A stretch of DNA of 64,000 nt from Oxytricha trifallax (GCA_000711775.1 ARYC01017334.1:62001-126000); one strand, 5' to 3'. Shown: positions 1 to 12,969, counted from the first letter of the stretch. Notes: generated from the letters alone by a model not told the origin. Numbers and translations: made by a program.

Positions 1-443
1 TAAAATGATTTAGACATTAAAATCTATTTACAAGTAATTCAAAATCAATTCAGTTAGAATTAAATAGATTAATTCTGTATTAGCAGTCCTCTATTTTTAC
101 TATATTTAATAAATTTTTCAATAATTAACTTATATAAAAATTTAAATTTATTTTCTTAAAAATATCTTAAATCTATTTTTTACACATAATTGAATTTCAA
201 GATATTATATTAAAACTTGATTAAGATAATTAAACTCATACAATGAAGTTTTAATTACATTTCATAAAAGTCAAGTTAAATAAAGTCTTTCTTGTTCAAA
301 TTCTTATACTTACCAATGGCTTCTGTTGAAGCTAGTTGAACTTTGTTGAAACTTAAAATATTTTCAATCAGGAATTGTGAATTCTAAGAAATATCTCAAG
401 ATGCTGTTGTTAAGAAGTCTATAAGTCTGTAAAATACTGATCT

Positions 444-833
444 GGCCTGACAACCTTTAAAATAATTGTCAGGCCTGACAATCTTTTAAATAATTGTCAG
501 GCGAGGTAATTTTAGATATAATGTTCCAAAAGTAATTAAGAGATATAGAAAAGGATTTAGAACATTGTTCTAATTATCCCTATTAAATATAAAGGGTCCA
601 TCAATATCATATGAGATATTCAAATAGGCACCCTATAAAAGCCATTTGGACTTTATCTAAAACCAAAAGGAATTAACAATACTGAAAAGGAAACTAATAG
701 TAAAAAATACAATAATAAGAAAAGCAATTATATTAAAAATCAAAGAATAAATTTAAAATCATTGGTACTGATTATACTTTAAACCATTAAAAAAAAATGG
801 GGGCCTGACAATTATTTAAAAGATTGTCAGGCC
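444..833. repeat. Element with palindromic ends GGCCTGACAA...TTGTCAGGCC
   Basis: The left end holds two 31-32 bp units (444-475 and 472-502), each itself an inverted repeat GGCCTGACAA / TTGTCAGGCC around an AT-rich core; they overlap by GGCC. The right end holds one such unit (802-833). The interior has no convincing reading frame. About 110 bp of the interior (near 540-650, around the motif TTAGAACATTGTTC and the following TATCCCTA/TTAAATATAA) recurs in degraded form near 14.5 kb, so this is a dispersed non-autonomous repeat. No clear target duplication was seen. Origin unknown. Confidence 0.6.
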
Positions 834-2076
834 AAGAAAATAAATAAAATTCAAATATTAACAAAAAAATAAATATTAAAGTTAGAATATGCAATAATAA
901 TTAAAGGAAGTACAACTTACTTGACTTGTATGAATTCTACTTCATAAATTTTATTCATTAATGTAGATTTTTTAAATTGAGAGTCCCTATTAACTAAAAT
1001 ATTTAAAAGCAAAAATAGTTTTATTGAAAAATTATCAAAACTATAAGTAAAAAGAACTCTTGATTACGGTAACTTACCATACACATAAATTATACTTATG
1101 ACAATAAAGTACTTTAAACGTAAAATTTAATATATCCAATTTATAATTCTTTTAAGACTTTACTGGATTAAATCTCTTGTATTTTAAATAAGTTTGATCC
1201 TAATAATTGAATAATATTTTCTCAGGGTCTCATTTAAAATATAAAATAATTTTATTTAAACTAACATTATTTTAATTAATTGTAATATGAAAAGCTTAAT
1301 TACTTTTCTAAAGTTTAATAACAATTATTTATATTTTTGTGGAGAAGTTTAACATGTTGAATTTTGTAACTTAATTAATATTGGACTAATACTTGTATAG
1401 AAGTTTCTATTTTAAACAAAAAAATAATATACAATTATTTTTAGTTATAAATAATGTAAAAATTATTCTTTTCATTGGGTGTAATATTTTATCATTGCAA
1501 AGTCATATAGTAAAAATCAAAAATAATTCTGAAAAATCTGCGAAATTTTAAGTTTAAAACTTGAAGGAAATAAAACCACCAAAAAACTATATTTTTCAAA
1601 CATTCATTTTATCTTCTTTACAATAGCTTAATGTTGAAAAGAAATAATTTTATGAAATCATAATAATTAATATTATAAAAATGAGCGATTTAGTTATGAA
1701 TTATTTATATAATATTGTCTAATCTATTTGTGGCGTGATGATCAAGAATAAAGATGCTAATTGATCACAAAAAAATTCTCATAAAGCAGTTAACTAAATA
1801 AATTTTTATTATTATTTTTTAAATTAAAACTTATTATTAGAGAATTTAATAAAAAAATTAATACTAATAAAAACTCTTAAAATTGAATTCAGATTTTAAT
1901 AAATCAAGCAAGATTCAAAAACTTTCATGTAATCCCTGTTAATATTTCTCATGAGTCAAATTTAATTCTAAATTTACTTTTCAGGCTAATTTAAGCAAAG
2001 TAAGCATATCAACATCCATTAATGCAATTTTATCATAAAGCTCAACGATAATACTTTATAGAAATATAAAAGTTAA
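834..2076. other. AT-rich spacer, no gene seen
   Basis: Very AT-rich sequence without a protein-like frame in the ciliate code, RNA gene or repeat structure that I can support. Confidence 0.5.
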
Positions 2077-2078
2077 TA

Positions 2079-2493
2079 TTGTAGGAATACATTTGAATTT
2101 GGAAAATTAATTAAAAATAAATAAATATTAAATCAAAATCTTGGCAGTTAAAGTTGGCCAATTTAAACGATCTTGGGCTCATTCGATAGAGAATTCAAAA
2201 TTAGCTGGACTTTACTATTGGCGGTACTATTTTATCTCATCCCTAGAGCGAGATAACTCGACTTTAATGTGAGGGTATAATTTAATGAATTTAGAGGGGT
2301 TTAATTAAAGTCGAGTTATCTCGCTCTAGGGATGAGATAAAATAGTACCGCCAATAGTAAAGTCCAGCTAATTTTGAATTCTCTATCGAATGAGCCCAAG
2401 ATCGTTTAAATTGGCTAACTTTAACTGCCAAGATTTTGATTTAATATTTATTTATTTTTAATTAATTTTCCAAATTCAAATGTATTCCTACAA
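2079..2493. mobile_element. Foldback element FB1, copy a (TA-flanked)
   Basis: Two arms of 190 bp (2079-2268 and 2304-2493) are reverse complements with only one mismatch noticed, separated by 35 bp. The outer ends read TTGTAGGAATACATTTGAA and are flanked on both sides by TA (2077-2078, 2494-2495), as expected for Tc1/mariner-type target duplication. The inner arm ends contain GCGAGATAACTCGACTTTA. No coding capacity; a non-autonomous foldback MITE. A related copy lies at 6.04 kb. As RNA it would be an almost perfect 190-bp hairpin. Confidence 0.85.
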
Positions 2494-3203
2494 TAGAGTA
2501 AAAGTTGCTCATGCAGAAACTTTAATATCAATATAACACATTACAATCAGGAATAGTATGTTTCTTGTCAAAACTATCATAAATTTAATGCTAGTATATT
2601 AATTTACAACTTAATATTTAAAAAAGAAAAAAAATGAAATATTTACTAAACTTTAGAATGAACAGGAGTATTTAGTTTATATATACTTTGTATTATGTTG
2701 CTAAAATTTTTTACATAAACAATTGCATTATTATAAGGCAAGTTTACTTATATGATTTAGCGAATTAAAAGATTTTAAAGTTCATCTAATACATATTGTA
2801 TGCTGTGGCCTTTTTCATTAAAAGTTCTCAAAATTTTAACTCTATTTTGAAATGGGATGAATAACATTAATTTCCATGTATTAGTCCTTTACATTAGAAA
2901 ATAAATTATAAAAATGTAAATTTTCGATAATTAATTACTTACATTATCAATTTTTTATTAAGTTAATAGCATCCAAACACTGAGGTTATAGGAATTAATT
3001 TTTTATCTGCTTCTTTTTTAAGTTTTAATTTAGAATTATATAATTTTATATTGTTATTAATTGTTAATCATAAAAATCATAAAAATATATATATTAAAAA
3101 ATTCATGATCAATAGTAAAATAAATCGAGGTTCTACTGATAAACAAAAAGAAACTCAAGTGAGAGAATGATGCCCAAAATATGAGTATAAATTCAAAAAG
3201 TAA

Positions 3204-4930
3204 ATGGACTTGTACATATTAATACTCAGCAATTTATAGAAAAAGCTTATTTCAATTTTGTTTGATAAATCAAAAGTGAAATAGCAATTTGATTAAGAAA
3301 AAAATAACAAAGGATATGTGGTTTTGATTTATGATACTACATGGCTCCTCCAAAGAGTGAGAATAAATACCAACTAAATTCTTAGTTGGACATAATATAT
3401 ATCATTAACATTTTATGAATAACTGGTTCAAAGATTATATTTTCTTAGCAACATTTTAGTAATACTAAAGCTCAAATTTCAACTAGGATTGTTAGAGAAA
3501 AGACTAACATAGAAATAATAAAAAGCCGAAGTTGCGAGATGAATTTATATAACCTTAGAGTAATTTAAGTAATTCAGGAATATCCTGGTTTGCCATATTT
3601 TGCATGGAAATAATATATAAAAATATAGAGGAGTTCTATTAGTTTATCAGATATTACCTTTAGAATATTTCATTAAGACTTGGAGGAATTGCCAGAGGAA
3701 TAATAGGACAGACACTCTTTAGTTTTTTTATATTAAATTCATGGAAGATTTTACAATGAAACTCATCATCTTGATTGATGCCAGCCATTACAGTGCTATT
3801 AAGTGTATCATCAATATAAAATCATGCAAAAATGGATAAGAATTAATATCAATAAATATTTATTCTCTGCAACTTAGAATATCACAGTAAAAGTAATTAC
3901 AGTCCGCCAGAATCATTTATGCTCCATCGAATAATGTATAAAATTAAGCTTGAAGACAGCTAAGAGCTAAGATAAGTTGAGTTAAAGAATAAAGATTCTT
4001 AAAAATTAGAACAATAAATTTGTATGCTCCTTAAAATTTAGACTCTATAATAACTCTATAATTAGAAATAAAGATCTTAAACTATAAGTCTAATTGAAAT
4101 AAATTATCAAATCAACTGTAAGATTCAGTAAAACTACATAAAGAGCTAATGGTTAATAAATTTAAATTCTTAGAAGAAAGACATGTCGCATCTAGATTAA
4201 TTGCAACGAAAGTATGCGAGAATTAACAGAATTGAAAATAAAATCTAAATAAATATTGCTAATATTAAAAAAGTGAAAGATTTTCAAGCATATTTTATAT
4301 ACCAAGGGCAATAATGATTAATTCGGTTATATTATTTAAGTCATAATTAAAACAAATTTTTATGAAAATCATAAAAAAGTCAAAAATGGTAATTAGACAG
4401 AAGGAACATTTAGTTGAGACATAACTACAACTGCTAGCAACACTTCAGATACATACGAGGCAGATATACTTGAAGGTATTTATTCAAGCATAACCATTGT
4501 CCTTGCAATCTAGGTTTATAATTCATCTTAATTTAAATGTATTTCACTTCATATTGGATTTGTTCATTCTGAAATCGCAGTAAGAGGGAAATATATTTTT
4601 GCGATAGTTTTTAGCACATAATAAGAAGCAATTTATATTTACTAGAGCTATATATAAGTATTAAGGGGAGTAAGATTTACTCGAAAAATTTAGTCTGAAT
4701 CTTTTGAATTTCCGTATTTCAAGTTACTATTAAAATGCATTCCCAAAGTAGTATCAAGGTTGAGAAATATTGATATTTCATTAGCAATTTGCACAGGATT
4801 ATCTAAGTAGTCTAATCAAGAAAATGAGATTCTAAATGCAGATCACAGAAGAAAAATAATTTATGTAGATATTAATTCGAAGTAATTATCATAGTTGCAT
4901 CCAATTACATTTTTAATTGATGCTGAATGA
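3204..4930 (+). pseudogene. Decayed coding-like region, identity unknown
   Basis: The region is less AT-rich than its flanks and has ciliate-code open stretches broken by TGA and frame changes. The first runs from an ATG at 3204 to a TGA at 3540-3542 (112 codons). The last is open for 170 codons from 4418 to a TGA at 4928-4930, without an in-frame ATG, and includes SLHIGFVHSEIAVRGKYIF and HRRKIIYVDINSKQ. In DNA this AT-rich with one stop codon, frames of this length occur by chance, so base composition and protein-like texture are the only support. I recognise no family. It could be a broken germline-limited gene or chance. Confidence 0.3.
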
Positions 4931-5044
4931 AGCAGGAGGACTTTAACTTGAAAAATCCTCAAAATTTTTAATTATTATAATTAAATTTAAATATATTTTA
5001 ATTTTTAATAGAATAATATACAACATCTAAATTCAAAATATAAA

Positions 5045-5427
5045 AGAGTCAATGATTCTCATTAATGTCTCTCGAGGATTTAAAAAAAAATAATTTTTCG
5101 TCATTTTTTCCATTATTTTCAAAAAATTTCTTATCAATTTTTATATATCCAAAAGGAATTAGGAAAATTCTGATTAGATTTAGAACATTATTCTTTTTTT
5201 AGGTTTTGTCTCATTTTTTACCACATATTTAAATTAAGGAATCATTTTAAGGCACTAAATAACTCAATCAGAACTTATTCATAAATCCTAAAGGATTTTT
5301 AAAAATAAAAATAGAAAAAGTTCTATATAATTAAAAAGGATGAGATATCTTGATTATTTACTTAAGAATTTTTTACTAATTAATTAATGAAAAACCTCGA
5401 GAGACACTAATGAAAATTAATGACTCT
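5045..5427. repeat. 383-bp element with ~33-bp inverted termini
   Basis: The left terminus (5045-5077) beginning AGAGTCAATGATTCTC and the right terminus (5395-5427) ending ATTAATGACTCT are imperfect inverted repeats sharing the block TCTCTCGAGG near their inner ends. The interior is AT-rich and non-coding, and contains GATTTAGAACATTATTC, which resembles the interior motif of the element at 444-833. No certain target duplication. Probably a MITE. Confidence 0.55.
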
Positions 5428-6043
5428 CGTAAATAATAAATTAAAATACTCAATATAAGAGGCTTTAAAATATAATATTATTAATATTAAGTTCAAAGAA
5501 TAATCAAAAGATATAACAGCAGCTGCAGCAAAACTGTGTCCTGCTGCAACTGCTGTAAATATATATTATCCCAGTGATTGGAACGAGTTACATCACCCTT
5601 CTTAAAACGTGCATTTTTTAGTATCCTGGTACAAAGGAATTTAGTATGAGTACTTGTGAAAAAAATTTACTCCCCGTAATGCTTCTTGTTGGGTAGAATA
5701 ACTTAATAAAATTTGCATCTTGTAGGTCTTTTTTTTATAATACAAATTCCCTTAAATGTGATGAAATGATGTAGTAAACTACCATAAAGTATCCATTTAT
5801 TCCCACTAAACTCCATCTTGAGCGGAATTAATGATGTCAATAATTCTGTGTGATGATTAATTAACGTACCATTACTCCATTTATTTTCTATGAAGATTCT
5901 TCTCTCTAATGCAGGACTTTCATCATTTCATACCTACTTAGAACTAAACTATCATTTTGGGGGCTTTTTTGTTAAATAAAAATTTGTTTAAATTTTAAAG
6001 TATTATATATTAGTTTATTAGAAGAGTTATTGATAAAGTGATA

Positions 6044-6463
6044 TTCTAGGAATACATTTGATTTGGGAAATTAAATTTTAAATATATCTAATATAATTGA
6101 AATATTGGTAGTTAACTTCATGAAAACTAGACAATGTGGTACTTGTTTGAAAGAGAATTTAAAATCAGCTGAACTTTAATATTGGCGATACTCCTCTATC
6201 GCAACCTTGAAGCGAGATAACTTAACTTTTATTTCCGCAAAAGCAACCAAAGAAACCAAACAAATCACCCAAAATAAAAGTTAAGTTATCTCGCTTCAAG
6301 GTTGCGATAGAGGAGTATCGCCAATATTAAAGTTCAGCTGATTTTGAATTCTCTTTCAAACAAGTACCACATTGTCTAGTTTTCCATGAAGTTAACTACC
6401 AATATTTCAATTATATTAGATATATTTATAATTTAATTTCCCAAATCAAATGTATTCCTAGAA
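6044..6463. mobile_element. Foldback element FB1, copy b (TA-flanked)
   Basis: Arms of about 191 bp (6044-6234 and 6272-6463) are reverse complements apart from a single-base indel, around a ~37-bp loop. Termini TTCTAGGAATACATTTGAT match copy a at 2.08 kb, and TA flanks both ends (6042-6043, 6464-6465). The inner blocks (GGCG.TACT and GCGAGATAACT.AACTTT) are shared with copy a, but the loops differ completely. This shows a family whose arms are conserved or re-homogenised while the loop diverges. No coding sequence. Confidence 0.85.
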
Positions 6464-7500
6464 TAATATTAAAGTAAAAAATTCTATTCCTATTAAACTT
6501 TCAAACTTATTCTATATTATGAAAGAATGGGTGGTATGTTTATTATAAAAAAGGTTTCCTTGTTTATGTTTATTTTTTGTTAAATTTTAAGTATATTTAA
6601 TTTATTTTATCTTTATTATATGGGTTTTATAAAAAATAAAATCAGTCCATTTTCTTTTATCTATTTTTTTTGATAATTACTTTTATATCTATTTTAAAGA
6701 TTATCAAAACATTCATACTGTTCCATAACAATTAGGAAAGAAACAAATATTTTCAAAATTATCATATAACAATATTCTCTTGTAAGGAATCATTCAATTT
6801 GAGTTTTTTAAGATATATTTTTAATTTTCTATTAGTTGACCTTATCAGATATTTCTGAAACTTATTACAAAATCATAAAATATTAATCACTCTGTAAAAA
6901 GATAAACTTATTTTTATAAAAAAGCGTTTATAAATTAACTAAACATATTTGAATTTGACCAAACAAAAAGATTAACAGATTTAATACTATTAATTTTCAA
7001 AATATTACAAAGTTAACTAATTTAACAAAAATACTAATAAATATGTTTGAATTTTCCAAATTAATTTTGCTAATGATAATTAAAATTGCTTTTTTGTAGG
7101 TTGATTATTTGTGAAAATTAACAATGAATTAGGGACGTCATTACCTTAAATTATTTAAATATCAATTACAAGTTGTACTTTTATCAAAATGATTTACTAA
7201 ATCTATAAATAACACAGATATGATACTAAAACTATAAAGTTTTTTGAATAAAATTATAGATTGTTTAACATTAAATTTTAAGATATAAATTAATTAGAAT
7301 TTTTAATTATTATCGATAAAATAGAAAACAAATAGGTAAATGAGAAATTTCATTAATAAATAACTGCCTTTAAAAATAAATATTAAAATTAACATATATT
7401 ATAATACCATTAAAATGAAATAGCTAGAGAGTTTTACTAAACATGCAAATAGTAAAAACTTTTTTGATTTTTATTCAATAGTTTTTAATCAATTATTTAA

Positions 7501-7924
7501 TATGAGTGAGTGACTTGGAATCCTTGGAGCAACTACACTATACCGTCCTGATGTATCAAAGTGCGAGGGACTTGCACCCCTGGAACAAGCTAGTGCTAAT
7601 CCTGCACAAGACAAACACTGGTTCCGAAAATGCAGTACTTTGACTACTAAGTGAAAAGACTCGGCAAGAACAGATACAGATCCATCACTGAACCAGAGCA
7701 ACTCGAGACTGAATCAAACCTCGGAATCAAGATCATATCACACAAAATCAAAAAATAAAATTCAGAACCACTGTCACTGACCAACTCACAGTGACGGACC
7801 CGAACCTAATGCTACTGGGTTCTTAGTGAGAGGCCAGGAATATACTGTAGACATATATGAAAATTAAACTTACTAACTAGTACTAAATGCTTTTTTTCGC
7901 AAATATATGCATCACTCACTCATA
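7501..7924. mobile_element. TTAA-flanked GC-rich element (piggyBac-type ends)
   Basis: Perfect 13-bp inverted termini TATGAGTGAGTGA (7501-7513) and its complement (7912-7924) are bordered by TTAA on both sides (7497-7500, 7925-7928), the duplication typical of piggyBac-type transposition. The 398-bp interior is far richer in G+C than anything nearby, but the 70-codon standard-code frame on the minus strand resembles no transposase. I take it as a non-autonomous element. The base composition unlike its neighbours suggests recent arrival or a different origin. Domesticated piggyBac transposases carry out DNA elimination in ciliates, so a TTAA element here is of interest. Confidence 0.7.
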
Positions 7925-8488
7925 TTAAATATATCTAGAATAAATTTTGATCTCTAGATTTTTAATTTACCTTATAGTTACTCTCTCTCTAGTTATTAAT
8001 CAATTACTTTTAATTTTTCGCAAAAATTTTGTAGTTAAACGAAGTGATAAATAGATTCTATAATTGTTTGGGCAATTAAGAAATATTTCTAAATTCAGAT
8101 TATTATGGAAATTTAAGGACGCTGATTGTACAACCTCCATTTTAAAGTAAGGTAAAATATTATATATTTATTTGATGTAATTAGTAAAAAACACTTCGCA
8201 CTAGCATTTTTTATATTAAATTTTAGTATAAATTGTACTTAATTTTGTCATTAAAATAATGAAGGATTGATGTTTGAGATAGTATTCAATTCTCATATTT
8301 GTTTTTTATTTTTATTTTATTTACAATGATGATTTTATTTATATAACGTTAAGTATTTATTTTTACTAATTTTTAATTTTCAAATATTTATGATCGATAA
8401 TAAGAAAAAACTCAAAAACATAGTCCCTAATTATGAATTAATTAAATATGTTCAAACTTATTCAACTATTTAAAATACATTTAAAATC

Positions 8489-8523
<35 letters not shown>
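8489..8523. repeat. (TTA)n microsatellite
   Basis: About eleven uninterrupted TTA triplets. Confidence 0.9.
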
Positions 8524-9179
8524 TTTGTAATAAAAAACTGCTACTCCTGATCATTAACTTTTATAGTCTATGATAAAGTTCAAATTACAATTTTTAAGGG
8601 AAGGGTAAAATTTTCTCTATACTTTTAATATAAAAATTTTTGATAATTTATATAATAGAAATTTATTTATTGATTAAGGAAGTTATTTAATTTAAATTGA
8701 AGAATAAATAATAATTTAAATTAATTACATTTCATAAACTCCATTTTTATTATTTTAAAGTGTTTTTTTATTTTAACCAAATTGATAAGTGTCTATTTAA
8801 TTTGTGTCATATTACAAGATTAAAAATTAAATTTTATTAATATTAGTATAACTAACCAGGTATTAACTTTATAATAACAACATGTTAATGGAACTGCGAA
8901 AAATCTAAATCACAACCTGTGTGATGCGTAATCTAGCAAATTAAGTCCACTAATATTCATAATATACATATAAAATAGGTAAATTGACCTAATTGGAAAA
9001 ATCAAAAAAAATTCTTTATTTTAACTGTCAAGTTTTTATTGTTTACTAATTAAATAACTGCTAAGAAATCTCAATTTTTTTTTATATATTCTAGATTATT
9101 AAAATAAACACACAAAAAACAATATTATTATTAATTACAAAAAATATATTAATTAGATATAGTATAGATTATATTTCAA

Positions 9180-11560
9180 GCTATTTACAAAAATATAACA
9201 TGATCCAATGTGTTAATTATTCATTTATATTTGTAAACATCAGTTTCATTTTCTTAATATAATTTTGGATTTATTGCTTGTCTTTGAGTAAGTATATCTT
9301 AAATTATCCAAAACTTGGCAATTCTTACTCAAATATTTTTATTGCATCACGTTTTTTTCACGGCAGCTGTTTCTTCAATGAGGTGATAATTACTTGGGAT
9401 TTCTTAATTATTGTAGATTTAGCTTTAAATATACTATATTATAAGTATGTTTAAAACATGAATTTATTAAAGTAGCATGAAGAAAATAAAATTACTAAAT
9501 ATTATAAATTACCCTGTAATTACTGAATTTCTATGGTCTTGCTGATTTTGCAAGTCATAAAATGAATTTATTTCATCACTTTGCTCTCAAGTGCTCCTAA
9601 ATAATTATCAGCCTGATAGAATTTGCTTTTCTTAGTCAAGTTATTGATTTTGGCTATTTGCTTGTTATTACTGTTGATATTGATTAGGAAAGCCATTATT
9701 TTATTGAGAATTTATAAAGTACGATATTTTAGTAAGATTTAGTCTTTGAGAGCAAATGTTTATAAACATATGTATTTTCTACCATTTTTGTCATTATTTT
9801 TGTTTTTCTTGTTGAATTTACGGAGAATATTAGTTTCATTAATAATCTTTAAATTTAGATTAATTATCCCACCTTCTTTATAATAGCTAGGTGGATTGAA
9901 AGATCAATATTTTGGAGATTTCGCTTGATTTAGTGTAAATTGCTGAAATACTGTTTCATTACTTTTGCTAGTTTACTTTCAAATAAATATCTTAAGAGAT
10001 GGTTTGATTGCTGATCCTCGAGATTTAAGGAGCGTCTAGTTTGAACATTATTATAAATTCGGCTAAGTGCTATATTCTTTTCTTCCGCCTTTCAATTATA
10101 AAATGCATACGCCTACTTATTAAGTATGATTCTAGGTACTTGCGAGTGAAACAATTCATAGGATCAATAGTTGATTCTTTTATGTCGGTCAATTTCAATC
10201 TGCGAGAAGCTGAACTTACCCTTTTAATTACTTAAAGAGTCATCAATTGTCCTTTATAAATAGACCTAATTTTAATCTGTTCATTTAACTTTCTATCAGT
10301 GTCTATTACCTAAAAAAACTAATATATATATGGGAATCTGTTCAGTAAAATTTAGAATATAGATAGTAATACAGTGATTTAATTACTATTTGTTGTGATA
10401 TCCAACTTGTCAGAAAGCTCTTTAAGTTTCATTGAATTATAATGTTGCTGATTTTCATAGATGACTCTTTGTTGTCAGGTTAGTTATCGGAAGCGTACCT
10501 CATTGATAATTTAATTATATTTATTAAATATATTCAAGCTATAATTATATCTTATATTAATATATTATAAAAATTTGAAAGTTAAAATACCAAAGATTTT
10601 TCTTGATTTTTCCCAATTATGCAAATTTACCTATTTCTTATGCATTTTATTAATACAATAAAATGGCCTTCACTTAATGCGATTAAATCTGACACCCAGC
10701 ACTCACAAAAAATGGTTCAAAATAGGGGCAGTTAGAGTATATTATGATAGGTTTTATAATTGCAAACATCAATAACCCATTGCAAACATCAACAACCCAA
10801 ATATACAATTGAGCACTCCTCTTGAATTTTTCTAAGCCAATGACAGCTTGATCATCTCTTGGATTACCTACAATAATTGCGACTCTTTGTGATGTAGAAA
10901 TAATAATGTTTGCGTATTTCTAGAGTCTTTGGTGCATTTGATTATGAAGAGCTCTATGAAGCAATCCAATTCTAGTTGAGGATGAATGAAGAGTGATGCG
11001 AGAAAGTTTTGAATTCACTTCGGAGTTCTTTCAAAATGATTGTTGAAAATTTTTGCAAGTGAGAGTGCTACTCTTGGTGAGATTTAGTTATAGACCAGAA
11101 TTTGAGAAACCAAAATGGATGTGACCATGATTATAATAGAAAAAAACGACTGCATTATCAGTATGAATGATAACACAGGGTATAAGCGTGCCTATTGTAA
11201 AGCAGTAAATCTCCATCGAAATCAGATAAAAACTAATCGGAATTCACCAAGTAACTTCCACTACCATAAGAATGAAATTATACTGTTTTCAGAGGAAAGA
11301 GATATTGAATATAGAGAAATACATCATCTTACAAGGAGATCTTCGAATGATTAAAATGCTTCAGCATTAAAAACATGTGAAATTCGATTGGGTAAATTGC
11401 ATAGTATATTCAGCAAATAAAAGATGCTCACTTATTTCTCGATTTAGGACGCTTGTTTGAATCGGAGATCCTATCTAACAAGCTATTTCCATTAAGAATT
11501 GCGTGGAAGTTCTGATACCCTCAATTTTTCCGTTATTAGGCTCTTTTTTGTAATATTAAA
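9180..11560 (-). pseudogene. Long decayed minus-strand gene, identity unknown
   Basis: Read on the minus strand with TAA/TAG = Gln, protein-like stretches follow one another across about 2.4 kb with frame changes and occasional TGA. From the amino end these include GYQNFHAILNGNSLLDRISD (near 11.5 kb), IIVGNPRDDQAVIGLEKFKR (near 10.85 kb), FTRKYLESYLISRRMHFIIE (near 10.15 kb), NPPSYYKEGGIINLN (near 9.9 kb) and KFYQADNYLGALESKVMK (near 9.6 kb). One TGA, next to NPPSYY, sits where Trp would fit, a likely G-to-A decay. No family is recognised; the total would be roughly 700-800 residues. A 20-bp direct duplication (10761-10780, 10781-10800, TGCAAACATCAA.AACCCA) lies within it. It may be an unknown mobile-element gene. 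Confidence 0.45.
10761..10800. repeat. Tandem duplication of a 20-bp unit
   Basis: TGCAAACATCAATAACCCAT is followed directly by TGCAAACATCAACAACCCAA (two copies, two differences). It lies inside the decayed minus-strand gene. Confidence 0.8.
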
Positions 11561-12890
11561 TATCATAATGGATAAGAACTAATATGATTATATTTGCTTA
11601 TTATCAATGAATAAAAGAAAGTGATTAATCCAAAGTTGATAAAAGAGTTTGTTTGATGATGGTCCATAGAATAAATATACCCAAATCATCAACATTCTGA
11701 TTGTAATTTAAAATGCACATGTTAATTAAAAATATTTTACTATCTTTAAGTTCGGCATTTAAAGCTTGAGCATTTATCAAATTTTTTTTTAATTGACGAA
11801 TTTTACAAGTAAATATTCAAATTTCTACATAGCTAATATTTTAATAGTACTGATTATAATATATTAATAAAAATAATTGCAAGAATTTATGTGTAAGAAA
11901 AGTGGGGCAAAATTAGCAAGTTTCTCTACTTTTGCTGTGTTTGTAGAATTATTAGTTATATTTATTATTTCTACCATTCATTTCATCTTAATATTATAAT
12001 AATCTATTAACTATTTATTTAATATTTTAATTTCTAAGTTATTTGTAAATGTAAGTTCATTTACAGAAATTCTGATTGACATTAGTCTATTTATAAAATT
12101 GATTATTTTAACTATCTTAGCTATAAATAATCTGAATAATTCAGGATTTAATATCAGAAATAATTTTAGATCAGAAATATTTTTAAATTAACTTTAATTT
12201 TTATAACAATTACTTAATTATATCTTATCTTACTTTTATTAAACACAGCTCTGCATATTTATCATAATATTTAAACTCTTAATGATTAAAATAAATGAAT
12301 GTAAACTGTGCAAATATAGAATGAAAACTTTTATATATTTTACATTTTTGAACTACTTTATTACATTAACAATCATATAAACATTTAATACTAATTTCTT
12401 TAATGTTATTAGTACAAATTTAAATAATATTAATGAAAGTCACATATTTCTACAATTCGCTTACTGAAAAAAATTTTGATTATTGCATTTTTATATATTT
12501 GTTTAAAGTACATTTTAATTAATTTTCTAACTGTCCCAACTTTTTTTGAAAATGAGGAAGGTCATAGAATTTTTTTTTGAATATATTAAAATAAGCATAT
12601 TTAAATCTATTAGTTTAGCCCATTATATCGAATATGCATATAATTAAATCACAATGATAATCAAAATATTTATGACTCTATACTGGGTTTAGGATTCAAA
12701 TATTTAAAGATATATCATAAATCCTAATTGAATCTATAAATTCATAAAAGAATTATATAGTTCTAAAAGGAACTATCAAGCAATAAAGAATTCTTGAATC
12801 CTGAATTGTTTATTAAATTTGTAGAGTTTAATAGTTAATTAATCATTAATGATGATAAATATATAACTTAAATTGAGAATATTATTGTAA
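11561..12890. other. AT-rich spacer, no gene seen
   Basis: No coherent frame, RNA gene or repeat recognised. Confidence 0.5.
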
Positions 12891-12897
12891 GCATTCA

Positions 12898-12969
12898 GTC
12901 GCGTGGCTGGTAAAGTGGCGTAAGTGACAACTTGAAACTTAGGCGCCCATTTTGCATCGAGGTTGACTC
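12898..12969 (+). ncRNA. tRNA-Ser-like relic (possible SINE head)
   Basis: The segment starts GTCGCGTGGCTGGTAAAGTG, like the acceptor, D-arm and A-box of a serine tRNA. It then has CTTGAAA, which would be an anticodon loop with TGA, and ends with the B-box-like GAGGTTGACTC at a suitable distance. The 3' acceptor strand is not recognisable, so it is not a functional tRNA. It heads a GC-richer segment running to about 13,123 and resuming at 13,689 after foldback FB2, up to about 13,770. A tRNA-derived SINE is the simplest reading, but a chance match cannot be excluded. Confidence 0.35.

Noticed and set aside
3300-3720. Resemblance of GYVVLIYDTT and RGVLLVYQI to small-GTPase blocks
   Set aside because: No G-domain motifs (P-loop, DTAGQE, NKxD) in order; too weak to name.
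7489-7701. 70-codon minus-strand frame in the TTAA element
   Set aside because: It arises from high G+C and starts outside the element boundary; no resemblance to any protein.
11115-11354. 79-codon plus-strand frame
   Set aside because: Kept as uncertain: it overlaps the minus-strand relic, and the minus reading continues on both sides, so I prefer the minus strand.
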